Shown: positions 43,111-54,499 of the stretch, piece after piece
Layout: each line of letters starts with the position of its first letter
Numbering within the stretch: position 1 is the first letter of the stretch
Origin: Polaromonas sp. C04
GTDB lineage: Bacteria; Pseudomonadota; Gammaproteobacteria; Burkholderiales; Burkholderiaceae_C
NCBI RefSeq assembly: GCF_002002705.1
Contig: NZ_MUNS01000041.1
Span: 124,001 to 188,000 of the forward strand
Reading direction: 5' to 3'
DNA: 64,000 nt
Translations under genes and position numbers: made by a program
Notes under the pieces: model-generated
Seen by the model: the letters and a program-made list of their open reading frames with translations, nothing else
Databases searched by the model: none
Told to the model about the DNA's origin: nothing

Positions 43111-44425
43111 CAGCCGGCGTGCGGCGCGTCATCTTCTTGTCCGCCAGGTATTTGTCGGCGCCGGCCTTCACCATGGGTTTGATGATCTGCTCATCGGCCT
43201 CGATGTAGTCCGACGTGATGTCCCATTTTTTGCCGTCCCAGGTCTCGATGCGCGCCGCGGTCGAACCCATGTGGTCGGCACACGAGGTGCTGATCGGGCG
43301 CATCACGCCATTGAAGCCCAGCGCGTCGAGCCTGGCCTGCGTGAGGTTCAGGTTTTCCAGGCCCCAGCGGACCTGCTCGCCGCTCATGACCTTGCCCTTG
43401 CCAAAGCGCTCCTGCGCGCGGCGTACGGCCTCGTTCGAGAGCATCTGGATGATCACGCCGCGCGTGTACAGCACCGAGCCCACTTCGTCCTTCGGCCCCG
43501 TGCCCTGGCCCTTGGCATGCACGTACTTCAGGATGTCCTGCATGACCTTGGGTTGCTGGCCCGAGGTGTTGAGCGCCAGCGCGTGGTAGCCCTTGGCGCC
43601 TTCGCCCACATCCTTCACGTCAGGCTCGGCGCCGGCCCACCATACGCCGTACATCTTGTCGCGTGGGTAGCCGGTGGCTTGCGCCTCCTTGAGGGCCGTG
43701 GAGTTCATGACGCCCCAGCCCCACAGCATGACGTAGTCCGGGCGGCTCTGGCGCACCTGCAGCCAGGTGGCCTTTTGCTCCACGCCGGGTGCCGTGACCG
43801 GCAGCAGCTGCAGCTCGAAGCCGTTCATCCGGGCACGCTCCTGCAGCAGCGGGATCGGCTCCTTGCCAAAGGGTGAGTCGTGGTAGACCAGGGCAATCTT
43901 CTTGCCCTTGAGCTTGTCGAAGCCGCCCTCGCGCTTGGCGATGGCCTGGATGATGATGTCGGCGCCGGTCCAGTAGCTGCCCATCAGCGGGAAGTTCCAC
44001 TTGAACGCCATGCCGTCCTGCGCCACGGACAGGCCGTAGCCGAGCGTGATCAGCGGGATCTTGTCGGTCGTGACTTTCTCGGTGAGTGCAAAGGTGATGC
44101 CGGTGGCCTGCGGATCGAACAGGGCTACACCCGGATGGCTCTTGAGCCGCTCGTAGCATTCCACGCCGCGGTCGGTGGCGTAGCCGGTTTCGCACTCCTC
44201 GTAGGTCAACTTGACACCGTTGATGCCGCCGTCGCGCGCGTTGATCATCTTGAGGTAATCCTGCTTGCCGTTGGCCCAGGGCGTGCCGTTGGGCGCGTAG
44301 GGGCCGGTGCGGTACGAGAGCAGCGGGAAGAACTGCTCCTTGGCCTGGGCCATCGCCGACGGCGCAGACACGGCGGCGGCGGCGAGCGCCAGCGCCCCGG
44401 CGATGAGTTGAATTCGAAGTTTCAT
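43097..44425 (-). CDS. livK: ABC transporter substrate-binding protein, Liv type
   Basis: Periplasmic binding protein of 442 residues that delivers ligand to LivHM. The signal peptide covers about residues 1-28 (ending SAMAQA). It is the longer type seen in aromatic-acid or amide systems, with FDPQATGITFALTEKVTTD and YHDSPFGKEPIPLLQE. AGGAGA precedes the ATG at 44425. Its neighbours are two acyl-CoA ligases, so an aromatic or other organic acid is a better guess for the ligand than leucine. Confidence 0.85.
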   Translation of the reverse strand: MKLRIQLIAGALALAAAAVSAPSAMAQAKEQFFPLLSYRTGPYAPNGTPWANGKQDYLKMINARDGGINGVKLTYEECETGYATDRGVECYERLKSHPGVALFDPQATGITFALTEKVTTDKIPLITLGYGLSVAQDGMAFKWNFPLMGSYWTGADIIIQAIAKREGGFDKLKGKKIALVYHDSPFGKEPIPLLQERARMNGFELQLLPVTAPGVEQKATWLQVRQSRPDYVMLWGWGVMNSTALKEAQATGYPRDKMYGVWWAGAEPDVKDVGEGAKGYHALALNTSGQQPKVMQDILKYVHAKGQGTGPKDEVGSVLYTRGVIIQMLSNEAVRRAQERFGKGKVMSGEQVRWGLENLNLTQARLDALGFNGVMRPISTSCADHMGSTAARIETWDGKKWDITSDYIEADEQIIKPMVKAGADKYLADKKMTRRTPADCQS

Positions 44426-44468
44426 GGCATGGTCTCCTGGGTTGAAATGAACGGACACGGGAACAAAC

Positions 44469-45545
44469 TCAATGCGGGAACGGCCAAAGGCGAAGCTTCT
44501 GCTTGCCAATCGACCAGAGCCTGGCCAGGCCATGCGGCTCGACGATCAGGAACCAGACGATCAGGCCGCCAAACACCATCAGCTCGGCGTGCGAGATGCC
44601 CGCCGTCGAGATGCTGACGCCGAGCAGCCGGGCCAGCACGGGCAGGGACAGGCTCAGGGCAATCGGCAGGATCACGATGAAGCCGGCGCCGAAGAAGCTG
44701 CCCATGATGGAGCCCATGCCGCCGATGATCACCATGAACAGCAGGCGGAACGACTGGTCCACCGAGAACGCGGCGGGCTCCCAGGTTCCAAGATAAACAA
44801 AGGCCCAGAGCGCCCCGGCCACGCCGATGATGAAAGAGCTCACGGCAAAGGCGCTGAGCTTGGCGTAGACCGGGCGAATGCCGATCACGGCGGCGGCCAC
44901 GTCCATGTCGCGAATCGCCATCCACTCGCGGCCTACTGAGCCGCGCACCAGGTTTTTGGCGAGCAGTGCAATCACGACCAGCAGCGACAGGCAAAAGAAG
45001 TATTTGCCCAGCGAGCTGTCCAGGGGCAGCCCGAACACCTGCAGGTTCGAGACCGAGACCGAACCTGAGGCCGAGTCGTTGGTCAGCCAGCTGATGCGCA
45101 GGAACATCCAGTCGCTGAAAAACTGCGCGGCCAGCGTGGTCACGGCCAGGTACAGCCCTTTCACGCGCAGGCTGGGCAGGCCGAACAGGATGCCGAACAG
45201 CGTGGCGCACAGCCCCCCCAGAATCAGCGCGAGCAGCAGCGGCATGCCGGGCACGCGCACCATGAAGTTGTAGGCGCCATAGGCGCCCACCGCCATGAAG
45301 GCGCCCGAGCCCAGCGAAATCTGGCCGCAGTAGCCCACCAGAATGTTCACGCCGACCGCGGCGAGTGAAAAAATCAGGAACGGAATCAGGATGGCGTTGA
45401 AAAAGTAATCGGTGGCGAGCCAGGGCACGGCGGCGAACGCCACCACCAGCAGCGCGCCAATGAACAGGCGGTCCTGGGTGACCGGGAAGATCTGCTGATC
45501 GGCCCGGTAGGTGGTTTTGAATTGACCGTTTTCGCGGTAAAGCAT
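44469..45545 (-). CDS. livM: ABC transporter permease LivM
   Basis: Inner-membrane permease, 358 residues with about nine or ten hydrophobic segments and the conserved ILVGYCGQISLGSGAFMAVG and IGGMGSIMGSFFGAGF motifs. A hydrophilic N-terminal 25 residues precede the first helix. It is 43 bp upstream of livK in the operon. Confidence 0.93.
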   Translation of the reverse strand: MLYRENGQFKTTYRADQQIFPVTQDRLFIGALLVVAFAAVPWLATDYFFNAILIPFLIFSLAAVGVNILVGYCGQISLGSGAFMAVGAYGAYNFMVRVPGMPLLLALILGGLCATLFGILFGLPSLRVKGLYLAVTTLAAQFFSDWMFLRISWLTNDSASGSVSVSNLQVFGLPLDSSLGKYFFCLSLLVVIALLAKNLVRGSVGREWMAIRDMDVAAAVIGIRPVYAKLSAFAVSSFIIGVAGALWAFVYLGTWEPAAFSVDQSFRLLFMVIIGGMGSIMGSFFGAGFIVILPIALSLSLPVLARLLGVSISTAGISHAELMVFGGLIVWFLIVEPHGLARLWSIGKQKLRLWPFPH

Positions 45546-45572
45546 GAGGGTGTTCCGGTTCTTCTTGTGAGG

Positions 45573-46502
45573 TCAGACGCGGTCGATGATCTTCTCGCCG
45601 AACAGGCCTTGCGGACGAAACAGCAGGAACACCAGCGCCAGCACGTACGCAAACCAGATCTCGATGCCACCGCCAACGAACGGGCCCAGATAGACCTCGG
45701 ACAGCTTCTCGCCCACGCCGATGATCAATCCGCCGACGATGGCGCCGGGCACGGACGTCAGGCCCCCCAGAATCACCACCGGCAGGGCGCGCAGCGCGAC
45801 CGTGGACAGCGAGAACTGCACGCCCAGCTTGCTGCCCCAGATCATGCCGGCCACCAGCGCCACCACACCGGCCACGCACCAGACGATGACCCAGATGCGG
45901 TTCAGCGGAATACCGATGGACTGCGCTGCCTGGTGGTCATCGGCGACCGCGCGCAGCGCGCGGCCGGTCGTGGTTTTCTGGAAGAACAGGCTGAGCAGCG
46001 CGACCAGCGTCGCCGCGATAGCCGCGGCGATCAGGTCTTCCTTGTTCACCAGCAGGCCGCCCGGAAACACCTTGTCGAGGATGAATACCGGATCCTTGGG
46101 CATGCCGATATCGATCTTGTAGATGCTGTCGCCAAAAATGCTCTGGCCCAGGCCCTCCATGAAGTACGCAATGCCCAGCGTGGCCATCAGCAGCGTCGTG
46201 GCCTCCTGATTGACCAGATGGCGCAGTGCGAGCCGCTCGATCAGCCAGGCGACGACAAACATGATCAAGGCGGCCACGATGAAGGCCAGCAGGTCGGTCA
46301 GCGGTTTGTAGGGCAGTCCGGTCCAGGCCGGAATCCACTCGGAGAACCGCGCCATGGCCAGGGCCGCAAACAGCACCATGGCGCCTTGCGCAAAGTTGAA
46401 CACGCCCGAGGCCTTGAAGATCAGCACAAAGCCGAGCGCGACCAGCGAATACAGCATGCCGGCCATCAGGCCGCCCAGCAATGTTTCAAAGAAGAATGCC
46501 AT
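45573..46502 (-). CDS. livH: ABC transporter permease LivH
   Basis: Second permease of the importer, 309 residues, hydrophobic throughout, with GLMAGMLYSLVALGFVLIFK, FNFAQGAMVLFAAL and the C-terminal GGLTSVPGAIVGGLIIGVGE. It lies 18 bp after livG and 27 bp before livM. Confidence 0.94.
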   Translation of the reverse strand: MAFFFETLLGGLMAGMLYSLVALGFVLIFKASGVFNFAQGAMVLFAALAMARFSEWIPAWTGLPYKPLTDLLAFIVAALIMFVVAWLIERLALRHLVNQEATTLLMATLGIAYFMEGLGQSIFGDSIYKIDIGMPKDPVFILDKVFPGGLLVNKEDLIAAAIAATLVALLSLFFQKTTTGRALRAVADDHQAAQSIGIPLNRIWVIVWCVAGVVALVAGMIWGSKLGVQFSLSTVALRALPVVILGGLTSVPGAIVGGLIIGVGEKLSEVYLGPFVGGGIEIWFAYVLALVFLLFRPQGLFGEKIIDRV

Positions 46503-46520
46503 CTTGTGAGTTCCTTGCGG

Positions 46521-47303
46521 TCAGTGGCTGGTGCCCAGATAGGCGCTGATCACGTCTTCGTTGCGGCGCACTTCATCCGGCGTGCCGTCGCCGATCTTTT
46601 TGCCGTAATCGAGCACCACGACGCGATCGGAAATGTCCATCACCACACTCATGTCGTGTTCGATCAGCACCACCGTGGTGCCGAACTCGTCGTTCACGTC
46701 GAGCACGAAGCGGCACATGTCCTGCTTTTCCTCCACGTTCATGCCGGCCATGGGCTCGTCGAGCAGGAGCACCTGCGGCTCCATGGCCAGCGCGCGTCCC
46801 AGGTCCACGCGCTTTTGCAGGCCATAGGGCAGCTGGCCCACGGGGGTTTTGCGCCAGGCCTGGATTTCGAGGAAGTCGATGATGCGCTCCACCGCTTCGC
46901 GGTGCTGGATCTCTTCGCGCTCGGCCGGGCCCAGGCGCAGCGCCTGCCACAGCAGGTTGCTTTTGATCTTGAGGTTGCGCCCGGTCATGATGTTGTCGAG
47001 CACGCTCATGCCCTTGAACAGCGCCAGGTTCTGGAAGGTGCGCGCCACGCCCATTTCGGCCACTTCGCGCGAGTTCATGTGCGCGAAGGTCTTGCCCCGA
47101 AAGCTGATGGTGCCCTGCTGCGGCGTGTAGACGCCGTTGATGCAGTTCAGCATCGAGCTCTTGCCGGCGCCGTTGGGACCGATGATGGCGCGGATCTCGT
47201 GCTCTTTGACGTTGAACGAGATGTCGGTCAGCGCCTTCACGCCGCCGAAGCTCAAACTGATGTTGTGCACGTCGAGAATGACGTCGCCTATTTTCTTGTT
47301 CAT
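46521..47303 (-). CDS. livG: ABC transporter ATP-binding protein LivG
   Basis: ATPase partner of LivF, 260 residues. Walker A GPNGAGKSSMLN, family segment LPYGLQKRVDLGRALAMEP, Walker B VLLLDEPMAGMN and VVLIEHDMSVVMDISDRV. Its ATG overlaps the upstream ligase stop as ATGA. Confidence 0.94.
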   Translation of the reverse strand: MNKKIGDVILDVHNISLSFGGVKALTDISFNVKEHEIRAIIGPNGAGKSSMLNCINGVYTPQQGTISFRGKTFAHMNSREVAEMGVARTFQNLALFKGMSVLDNIMTGRNLKIKSNLLWQALRLGPAEREEIQHREAVERIIDFLEIQAWRKTPVGQLPYGLQKRVDLGRALAMEPQVLLLDEPMAGMNVEEKQDMCRFVLDVNDEFGTTVVLIEHDMSVVMDISDRVVVLDYGKKIGDGTPDEVRRNEDVISAYLGTSH

Positions 47304-49246
47304 GCGGCTGCCTTCACGGGCGCGAAGGTTTTGGCGTCGCTGATCTTCAGGGTCGCGCTGACGCTGCCGCTGCGCCCGTCCTCGAACTTCACCACGGTTT
47401 CAATGAACTGCTCGGCCCGCCCGCCGTACAGCGCGTCCACCAGCGGCTGGTATTTTTCCGCGATGAAGCCGCGTCGCACCTTGTTGGTGCGCGTCAGCTC
47501 GCCGTCATCGGCATCGAGTTCCTTGTGCAGCACCAGAAAACGGCTGACCTGCGAGCCCGCCAGCAGGGTGTCGGCGCTGAGGTCGGCGTTGACCTTTTCC
47601 ACGCATTCCTTGATGAGCTGGTACACCTCGGGCTTTTGCGCCAGGTCGGTGTAGCCGGCATAGGGCAGGTTGCGCCGCTCGGCCCAGTTGCCCACGGCGT
47701 CGAAGTCGATGTTGACCATCACGCAGACCTTGTCGCGGCCGTCGCCATAGGCCACCACTTCCTTGATGTGCGGGAAGAACTTGAGCTTGTTCTCCACATA
47801 TTTGGGCGCGAACATCGCGCCGTCGAAGGCGCCGCCCTTCAGGCGCCCCACGTCCTTCACGCGGTCGATGATCTTGAGGTGCCCGCTGGCGTCCAGAAAG
47901 CCGGCGTCGCTGGTGTGGTACCAGCCGTCGGCGCTCAAGACCTCGGCCGTGGCGCTGGGGTTTTTGTAGTATTCCTTGAGCAGGCCGGCCGACTTGACCA
48001 GCAGCTCGCCGTTCTCCGCCACCCTGATCTGCACGCCCTGGATGGGCACGCCCACCGTATCGGCGCGCGCCTGGTTGTCGGGCTGCAGGCACACGAACAC
48101 GGCCGTCTCGGTGGAGCCGTACAGCTGCTTGAGGTTGATGCCGATCGAGCGGTAAAAGGTGAACAGGTCGGGGCCAATGGCCTCGCCGGCCGTGTAGGCC
48201 ACGCGCACGCGGGAAAAGCCCAGGTTGTTGCGCAGCGGGCCGTACACCAGGACGTTGCCCAGCTTGTAGAGCAGCGCGTCCACGAAACCCACCGGTTTGC
48301 CGTCCATCAGCGCGGGGCCGACGCGCCGGGCCACGCCCATGAAGCTGTGGAACATCGCGCGCTTGAGGCGGCTGGCGTCTTCCATGCGGATCATCACGCC
48401 GGTCAGCAGGCCCTCGAAGATGCGCGGCGGCGCAAAGTAATAGGTGGGGCCGACTTCCTTGAGGTCGATCGTGACGGTGCTGGCGCTTTCGGGGCAGTTG
48501 ACCACGTAGCCGCAGCACAGCCACTGCGCGTAGCTGAAGATGTTCTGCCCAATCCAGGCCGGCGGCAGGTAGGCCAGCACTTCTTCCTTGTTGGTGAGGT
48601 GGTCGAATTCGGCGCCGGCCCGCGCGCGATCCAGCAGCGAGTGGTGCGTGTGCACCACGCCCTTGGGGTTGCCCGTGGTGCCCGAGGTGTAGAACATGCC
48701 CGCCACATCGTCCGGGCCGATCTGCTCCACCGCGGATTTGAAGAACCCCGGGTTGGCGGCGGCGAAGGCCTTGCCGGATTCGATCAAGGCGTCCAGCGCC
48801 AGCAGGCCTGGCTCGGCGTAATGGCGCAGGCCGCGCGGGTCCTCGTAAAAGATGTTCGAGAGTTGCAGGCACCTGCCTCGAATTTCCAGCAGCTTGTCGA
48901 CCTGCTCCTGGTCCTCGGCAAAAGCGAAGCGCACCTCGGCGTTGGTGATGGGGAACACGCATTCAGCCGCCACCGCGTCCTGGTACAGCGGCACCGGAAT
49001 GGCGCCGAGTGACTGGATCGCCAGCATCGTGGCGTACAGCTGCGGGCGGTTCGAGCCGATCACCACCATGTGCTCGCCGCGCTGCAGTCCCATCTCGTGC
49101 AGGCCGCAGGCCAACTGCTCGACAAGCAGGGCCATGTCGGCCCAGCTGCGGGCCTGCCAGATGCCGTATTCCTTCTCGCGCATGGCGGGCGCAGCGGGCC
49201 GCTCGGCGGCGTGTTTCAGCAGCAGTCGGGGAAACGTGGTCGGCAT
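47300..49246 (-). CDS. AMP-dependent synthetase / long-chain-type acyl-CoA ligase
   Basis: 648-residue ANL ligase of the FadD15-like class. It has the phosphate-binding loop MFYTSGTTGNPKGVVHTHHS, KQLYGSTETAVFVCLQPD and YHTSDAGFLDASGHLKIIDR. It heads the Liv operon and overlaps livG by four bases, so ligand uptake and CoA activation are probably coupled. Transcription starts in the region shared with the Crp/Fnr gene. Substrate unknown. Confidence 0.88.
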   Translation of the reverse strand: MPTTFPRLLLKHAAERPAAPAMREKEYGIWQARSWADMALLVEQLACGLHEMGLQRGEHMVVIGSNRPQLYATMLAIQSLGAIPVPLYQDAVAAECVFPITNAEVRFAFAEDQEQVDKLLEIRGRCLQLSNIFYEDPRGLRHYAEPGLLALDALIESGKAFAAANPGFFKSAVEQIGPDDVAGMFYTSGTTGNPKGVVHTHHSLLDRARAGAEFDHLTNKEEVLAYLPPAWIGQNIFSYAQWLCCGYVVNCPESASTVTIDLKEVGPTYYFAPPRIFEGLLTGVMIRMEDASRLKRAMFHSFMGVARRVGPALMDGKPVGFVDALLYKLGNVLVYGPLRNNLGFSRVRVAYTAGEAIGPDLFTFYRSIGINLKQLYGSTETAVFVCLQPDNQARADTVGVPIQGVQIRVAENGELLVKSAGLLKEYYKNPSATAEVLSADGWYHTSDAGFLDASGHLKIIDRVKDVGRLKGGAFDGAMFAPKYVENKLKFFPHIKEVVAYGDGRDKVCVMVNIDFDAVGNWAERRNLPYAGYTDLAQKPEVYQLIKECVEKVNADLSADTLLAGSQVSRFLVLHKELDADDGELTRTNKVRRGFIAEKYQPLVDALYGGRAEQFIETVVKFEDGRSGSVSATLKISDAKTFAPVKAAA

Positions 49247-49345
49247 GGCGGTGTCTTGTCTCCAGAATGTCGAGATCTCACGCAGCCCAGGCAGGACGCA
49301 AGATCGTTGTCATGGCCGGATACTAGGGTCGAGTTTGACGTTTTG

Positions 49346-49363
49346 TTGTCGTTCCGACGACAA
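49346..49363. promoter_or_regulatory. Perfect inverted repeat in the Crp/Fnr-Liv divergent region
   Basis: TTGTCGT (49346-49352) and ACGACAA (49357-49363) around TCCG. The spacing and symmetry fit a Crp/Fnr-dimer site, and it lies between the divergent ligase-liv operon and the regulator gene. TTGACG at 49335-49340 could be a -35 element for the regulator. Binding by the neighbouring regulator is inferred. Confidence 0.6.
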
Positions 49364-49414
49364 TTTAAGGGTGAACACTCCCCGGACTTTCCCGCACTAT
49401 GGTTGTGGCGCGCC

Positions 49415-50122
49415 ATGTCGACCGACCTGACCCTGCACCAGCGCCGGCGCATGCCCGCTGTTGCCGAACTGGAGGGCGTTCCCTGGCTGCGTGCGCTGGC
49501 GCCGGCCGAGCGTGAGCGGGCACTGGCCGAACTCCAGGTGGGCGACGCCCGCGTCGGCGACTACGTATGCCGTGTGGGGCGGCCGGTGACCTACTGGTTC
49601 GGCGTGGTCGAGGGCCTGCTCAAGATGAGCAGCGACAACGCGCAGGGCCAGACCATGACCTTCACCGGCATCCCGCCCGGCGGCTGGTTCGGCGAGGGCA
49701 CGGCGCTCAAGCGCGAGCCCTACCGCTACAACATTCAGGCCTTGCGCAAGAGCGTGGTGGCCGGCCTGCCGGTGGACACCTTCCACTGGCTGCTGGACCA
49801 CTCCATCGGCTTCAACCGCTTTGTCATGAACCAGCTCAACGAGCGGCTCGGCCAGTTCATCGCGGCGCGCGAGATCGACCGCATGACCAATGCCGACCTG
49901 CGCGTGGCGCGCAACCTGGCCGCGCTGTTCAACCCGACGCTGTTTCCCGGCGTGGGCGAGGTGCTGCGCATCACGCAGCAGGAACTGGCGTACCTGGTGG
50001 GCCTGTCGCGCCAGCGCGTCAACGAGGCGCTGACCGCGCTGCAGGCGCAGGGCATGATCCGGGTCGAATACGGCGGGCTGCGCGTGCTGGATCTGCAGGC
50101 ACTGCGTTCCAGTATGGTTTGA
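49415..50122 (+). CDS. Crp/Fnr-family transcriptional regulator
   Basis: A 235-residue protein with an N-terminal cyclic-nucleotide-binding-like barrel (GMTFTG-type region GQTMTFTGIPPGGWFGEGT) and a C-terminal winged helix with recognition helix ELAYLVGLSRQRVNEALTAL. Only one N-terminal-region cysteine is visible, so an Fnr-like iron-sulfur oxygen sensor is unlikely. It starts ATG at 49415, divergent from the ligase-liv operon it probably controls; a longer frame from 49070 overlaps that ligase gene antisense. Confidence 0.88.
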   Translation: MSTDLTLHQRRRMPAVAELEGVPWLRALAPAERERALAELQVGDARVGDYVCRVGRPVTYWFGVVEGLLKMSSDNAQGQTMTFTGIPPGGWFGEGTALKREPYRYNIQALRKSVVAGLPVDTFHWLLDHSIGFNRFVMNQLNERLGQFIAAREIDRMTNADLRVARNLAALFNPTLFPGVGEVLRITQQELAYLVGLSRQRVNEALTALQAQGMIRVEYGGLRVLDLQALRSSMV

Positions 50123-50160
50123 ATGAAATCGGGCTCTAGCCCTTTATCCACATGAACTTA

Positions 50161-50178
50161 TAGCTATTAAATTAATAG
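50161..50178 (+). repeat. AT-rich repeat after the Crp/Fnr gene
   Basis: TAGCTATTAAATTAATAG; 17 of these bases recur exactly, inverted, at 36549-36565. It follows a GGGCTCTAGCCC stretch (50129-50140) that may be part of the same element. The 212-bp gap up to the kdp operon otherwise holds only promoter-like sequence. Confidence 0.75.
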
Positions 50179-50237
50179 TCGTGCGGGTCTCTGCGTGACC
50201 GATCAGCAACGCGCCGGCGGGGCCGCGCGCCACGGGT

Positions 50238-50290
50238 TTTTTACGCATTTTTGACAAAGCCCCTCGAAGTTTCATCCCTGTTTTTACGCA
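50238..50290 (+). promoter_or_regulatory. Candidate kdp control region
   Basis: TTTTTACGCA occurs twice (50238-50247 and 50281-50290), with a perfect TTGACA at 50251-50256 between them. No good -10 lies at 16-18 bp, which is usual for activator-dependent promoters. KdpE from the same operon is the natural candidate activator, but the known E. coli KdpE site is only loosely similar. Confidence 0.4.
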
Positions 50291-50334
50291 CCAAAACATA
50301 GGCTTACCCCATCGTTTTGATCGGGAGAAGTCGC

Positions 50335-50439
50335 GTGGACATTGTCTTTGTGGTTGCCGTCGCCGTGTTTTGGGGCGCGCTGGCGGGGCTGGTGTGGGGC
50401 TTTCAGAAGCTCGAAACCGGCACGGGAGGCCGGCCATGA
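50335..50439 (+). CDS. 34-residue membrane micro-ORF upstream of kdpF
   Basis: GTG start with GGGAGAAG upstream. The peptide has one hydrophobic helix ([20 protein letters not shown]) followed by [11 protein letters not shown]. Its TGA overlaps the kdpF ATG (ATGA), so it is the first gene of the kdp operon if translated. I recall similar small one-helix ORFs preceding kdpF in other bacteria, but it has no standard name. It may be an accessory subunit or a translational leader. Confidence 0.6.
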   Translation: MDIVFVVAVAVFWGALAGLVWGFQKLETGTGGRP

Positions 50440-50534
50440 TCGGCCTGGGTGCTCTGTACGTGCTGGGCGGCCTGTGCGCCGTCGCGTTGCTGGCCTACCT
50501 GGTCTATGCGCTGATCCGCGCGGAGGAGTTCTGA
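50436..50534 (+). CDS. kdpF: Potassium-transporting ATPase subunit KdpF
   Basis: A 32-residue single-helix peptide ([20 protein letters not shown] then [12 protein letters not shown]) that stabilises the KdpFABC complex. The C-terminal YALIRAEEF is characteristic. Its stop shares one base with the kdpA start (TGATG). Confidence 0.9.
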   Translation: MIGLGALYVLGGLCAVALLAYLVYALIRAEEF

Positions 50535-52333
50535 TGAGCGCCTTAGCCTGGGGCCAGCTGGCCCTTTATCTGATCGTGCTGCTGGTGCTGGCCTGGCCCG
50601 TGGGGCGCTGGCTGGCGGCGCTGTGCGCGGGCCGGTTGCCCGGCTGGATGCTGCGCTTGGAGGCGCCGCTGTACCGGCTCGCCGGCACCTCGGCGCAGCG
50701 CTCCATGAACTGGGTGCAGTACGCGCTGGCGCTGCTGGCCTTCAATGCCCTGGGCGCGCTGGTCGTCTATGCGCTGCAGCGCCTGCAACTGTGGCTGCCG
50801 CTGAATCCGCAGCACATGGCGGCCGTCACGCCCGACTCGTCGTTCAACACCGCCGTGGCGTTCGCGACCAACACCGACTGGCAGGGCTATGCCGGCGAAG
50901 CCACCATGAGCTACCTGACGCAAATGCTGGCGCTCGCGGTGCAGAACTTCTTCTCGGCCGCTACCGGCATCGCCGTGGTGTTCGCGCTGATCCGTGGGTT
51001 CGCCGCGCGCTCCAGCGGCGTGCTCGGCAACTTCTGGGTCGATGTGACGCGCGTCACGACCTGGCTGCTGCTGCCGCTGGCGCTGGTGTTTGCCGTGTTC
51101 CTGGTGAGTCAGGGCGCGATCCAGAATTTCGACGCCTACAAGGACGTGACCCTGCTGGAGACCACCAGCTACCAGCAGCCTAAAAACGGCCCCGACGGCC
51201 AGCCTTTGAAGGACGCCAAGGGCAACCCGGTGATGGAAGACGCGAAGACTTCCACGCAGACGCTGGCCATGGGGCCGGTGGCGTCGCAGGAGGCCATCAA
51301 GATGCTGGGCACCAATGGCGGCGGCTTCTTCAACGCCAATTCGGCGCATCCGTATGAGAACCCGACCGCGCTGGCCAACTTCTTCCAGATGCTGTCCATC
51401 TTCCTGATTCCGGCCGCGCTGTGCTTTGCCTTCGGCCGCGAGGTCGGCGACCTGCGCCAGGGCTGGGCGGTGCTGGCGGCCATGACCATTTTGTTCGTCG
51501 TTGCCGTGATCGCCATCACACCGGCCGAGCAGGCCGGCAACCCGCTGCTCACACCGCTGGGGGTGGACCAGGGGATGAGCGCGCTGCAATCCGGTGGCAA
51601 CATGGAGGGCAAGGAAGTGCGCTTCGGCATCAACGCCTCCAGCCTGTTCGCGGTGATTACCACCTCGGCCTCGTGCGGCGCCGTGAACGCCATGCACGAC
51701 TCGTTCACGCCACTGGGCGGCATGGTGCCGATGGTGATGATGCATCTGGGCGAAGTGGTGTTCGGCGGTGTCGGCTCCGGCTTGTACGGCATGCTGGTGT
51801 TCGCCATCCTCGCGGTCTTCATCGCCGGACTGATGATCGGCCGCACCCCGGAATACCTGGGCAAGAAGATCGAGTCCTACGAGATGAAGATGACCTCGAT
51901 CGCGATCCTGGTGACGCCGATCCTGGTGCTCGCGGGCACCGCGGTGGCGGTGCTGGCCGGCGCCGGCAAGGCGGGCATCGCCAATCCGGGCGCGCATGGC
52001 TTCTCGGAGATTCTGTACGCCTTCACGTCGGCTGCCAACAACAACGGCAGCGCCTTTGCCGGCCTGTCGGCCAACACGCCGTTCTACAACGTCCTGCTGG
52101 CGGTGGCGATGTGGTTCGGCCGCTTCGGCGTCGTGGTGCCGGTGCTGGCCATTGCCGGCGGCCTGGCACGCAAGAAACGTCTCGCGGTGACGGCCGGCAC
52201 CATGCCGACGCACGGGCCGCTGTTCGTCACGCTGCTGATCGGCACGGTGCTGCTGGTGGGCCTGCTGAACTACGTGCCGGCGCTGGCGCTCGGGCCCGTG
52301 GTTGAACACTACATGCTGTGGGGGGCTCACTGA
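50534..52333 (+). CDS. kdpA: Potassium-transporting ATPase subunit KdpA
   Basis: Potassium-selective channel-like subunit of the Kdp uptake complex in the inner membrane. 599 residues with about ten membrane helices and selectivity-loop motifs such as [33 protein letters not shown] and [15 protein letters not shown]. The start at 50534 is fixed by coupling to kdpF; the open frame continues upstream to 50342 without family similarity. Confidence 0.97.
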   Translation: MSALAWGQLALYLIVLLVLAWPVGRWLAALCAGRLPGWMLRLEAPLYRLAGTSAQRSMNWVQYALALLAFNALGALVVYALQRLQLWLPLNPQHMAAVTPDSSFNTAVAFATNTDWQGYAGEATMSYLTQMLALAVQNFFSAATGIAVVFALIRGFAARSSGVLGNFWVDVTRVTTWLLLPLALVFAVFLVSQGAIQNFDAYKDVTLLETTSYQQPKNGPDGQPLKDAKGNPVMEDAKTSTQTLAMGPVASQEAIKMLGTNGGGFFNANSAHPYENPTALANFFQMLSIFLIPAALCFAFGREVGDLRQGWAVLAAMTILFVVAVIAITPAEQAGNPLLTPLGVDQGMSALQSGGNMEGKEVRFGINASSLFAVITTSASCGAVNAMHDSFTPLGGMVPMVMMHLGEVVFGGVGSGLYGMLVFAILAVFIAGLMIGRTPEYLGKKIESYEMKMTSIAILVTPILVLAGTAVAVLAGAGKAGIANPGAHGFSEILYAFTSAANNNGSAFAGLSANTPFYNVLLAVAMWFGRFGVVVPVLAIAGGLARKKRLAVTAGTMPTHGPLFVTLLIGTVLLVGLLNYVPALALGPVVEHYMLWGAH

Positions 52334-52341
52334 GAATCATC

Positions 52342-54489
<2,148 letters not shown>

Positions 54490-54499
54490 AGAGGCCACC

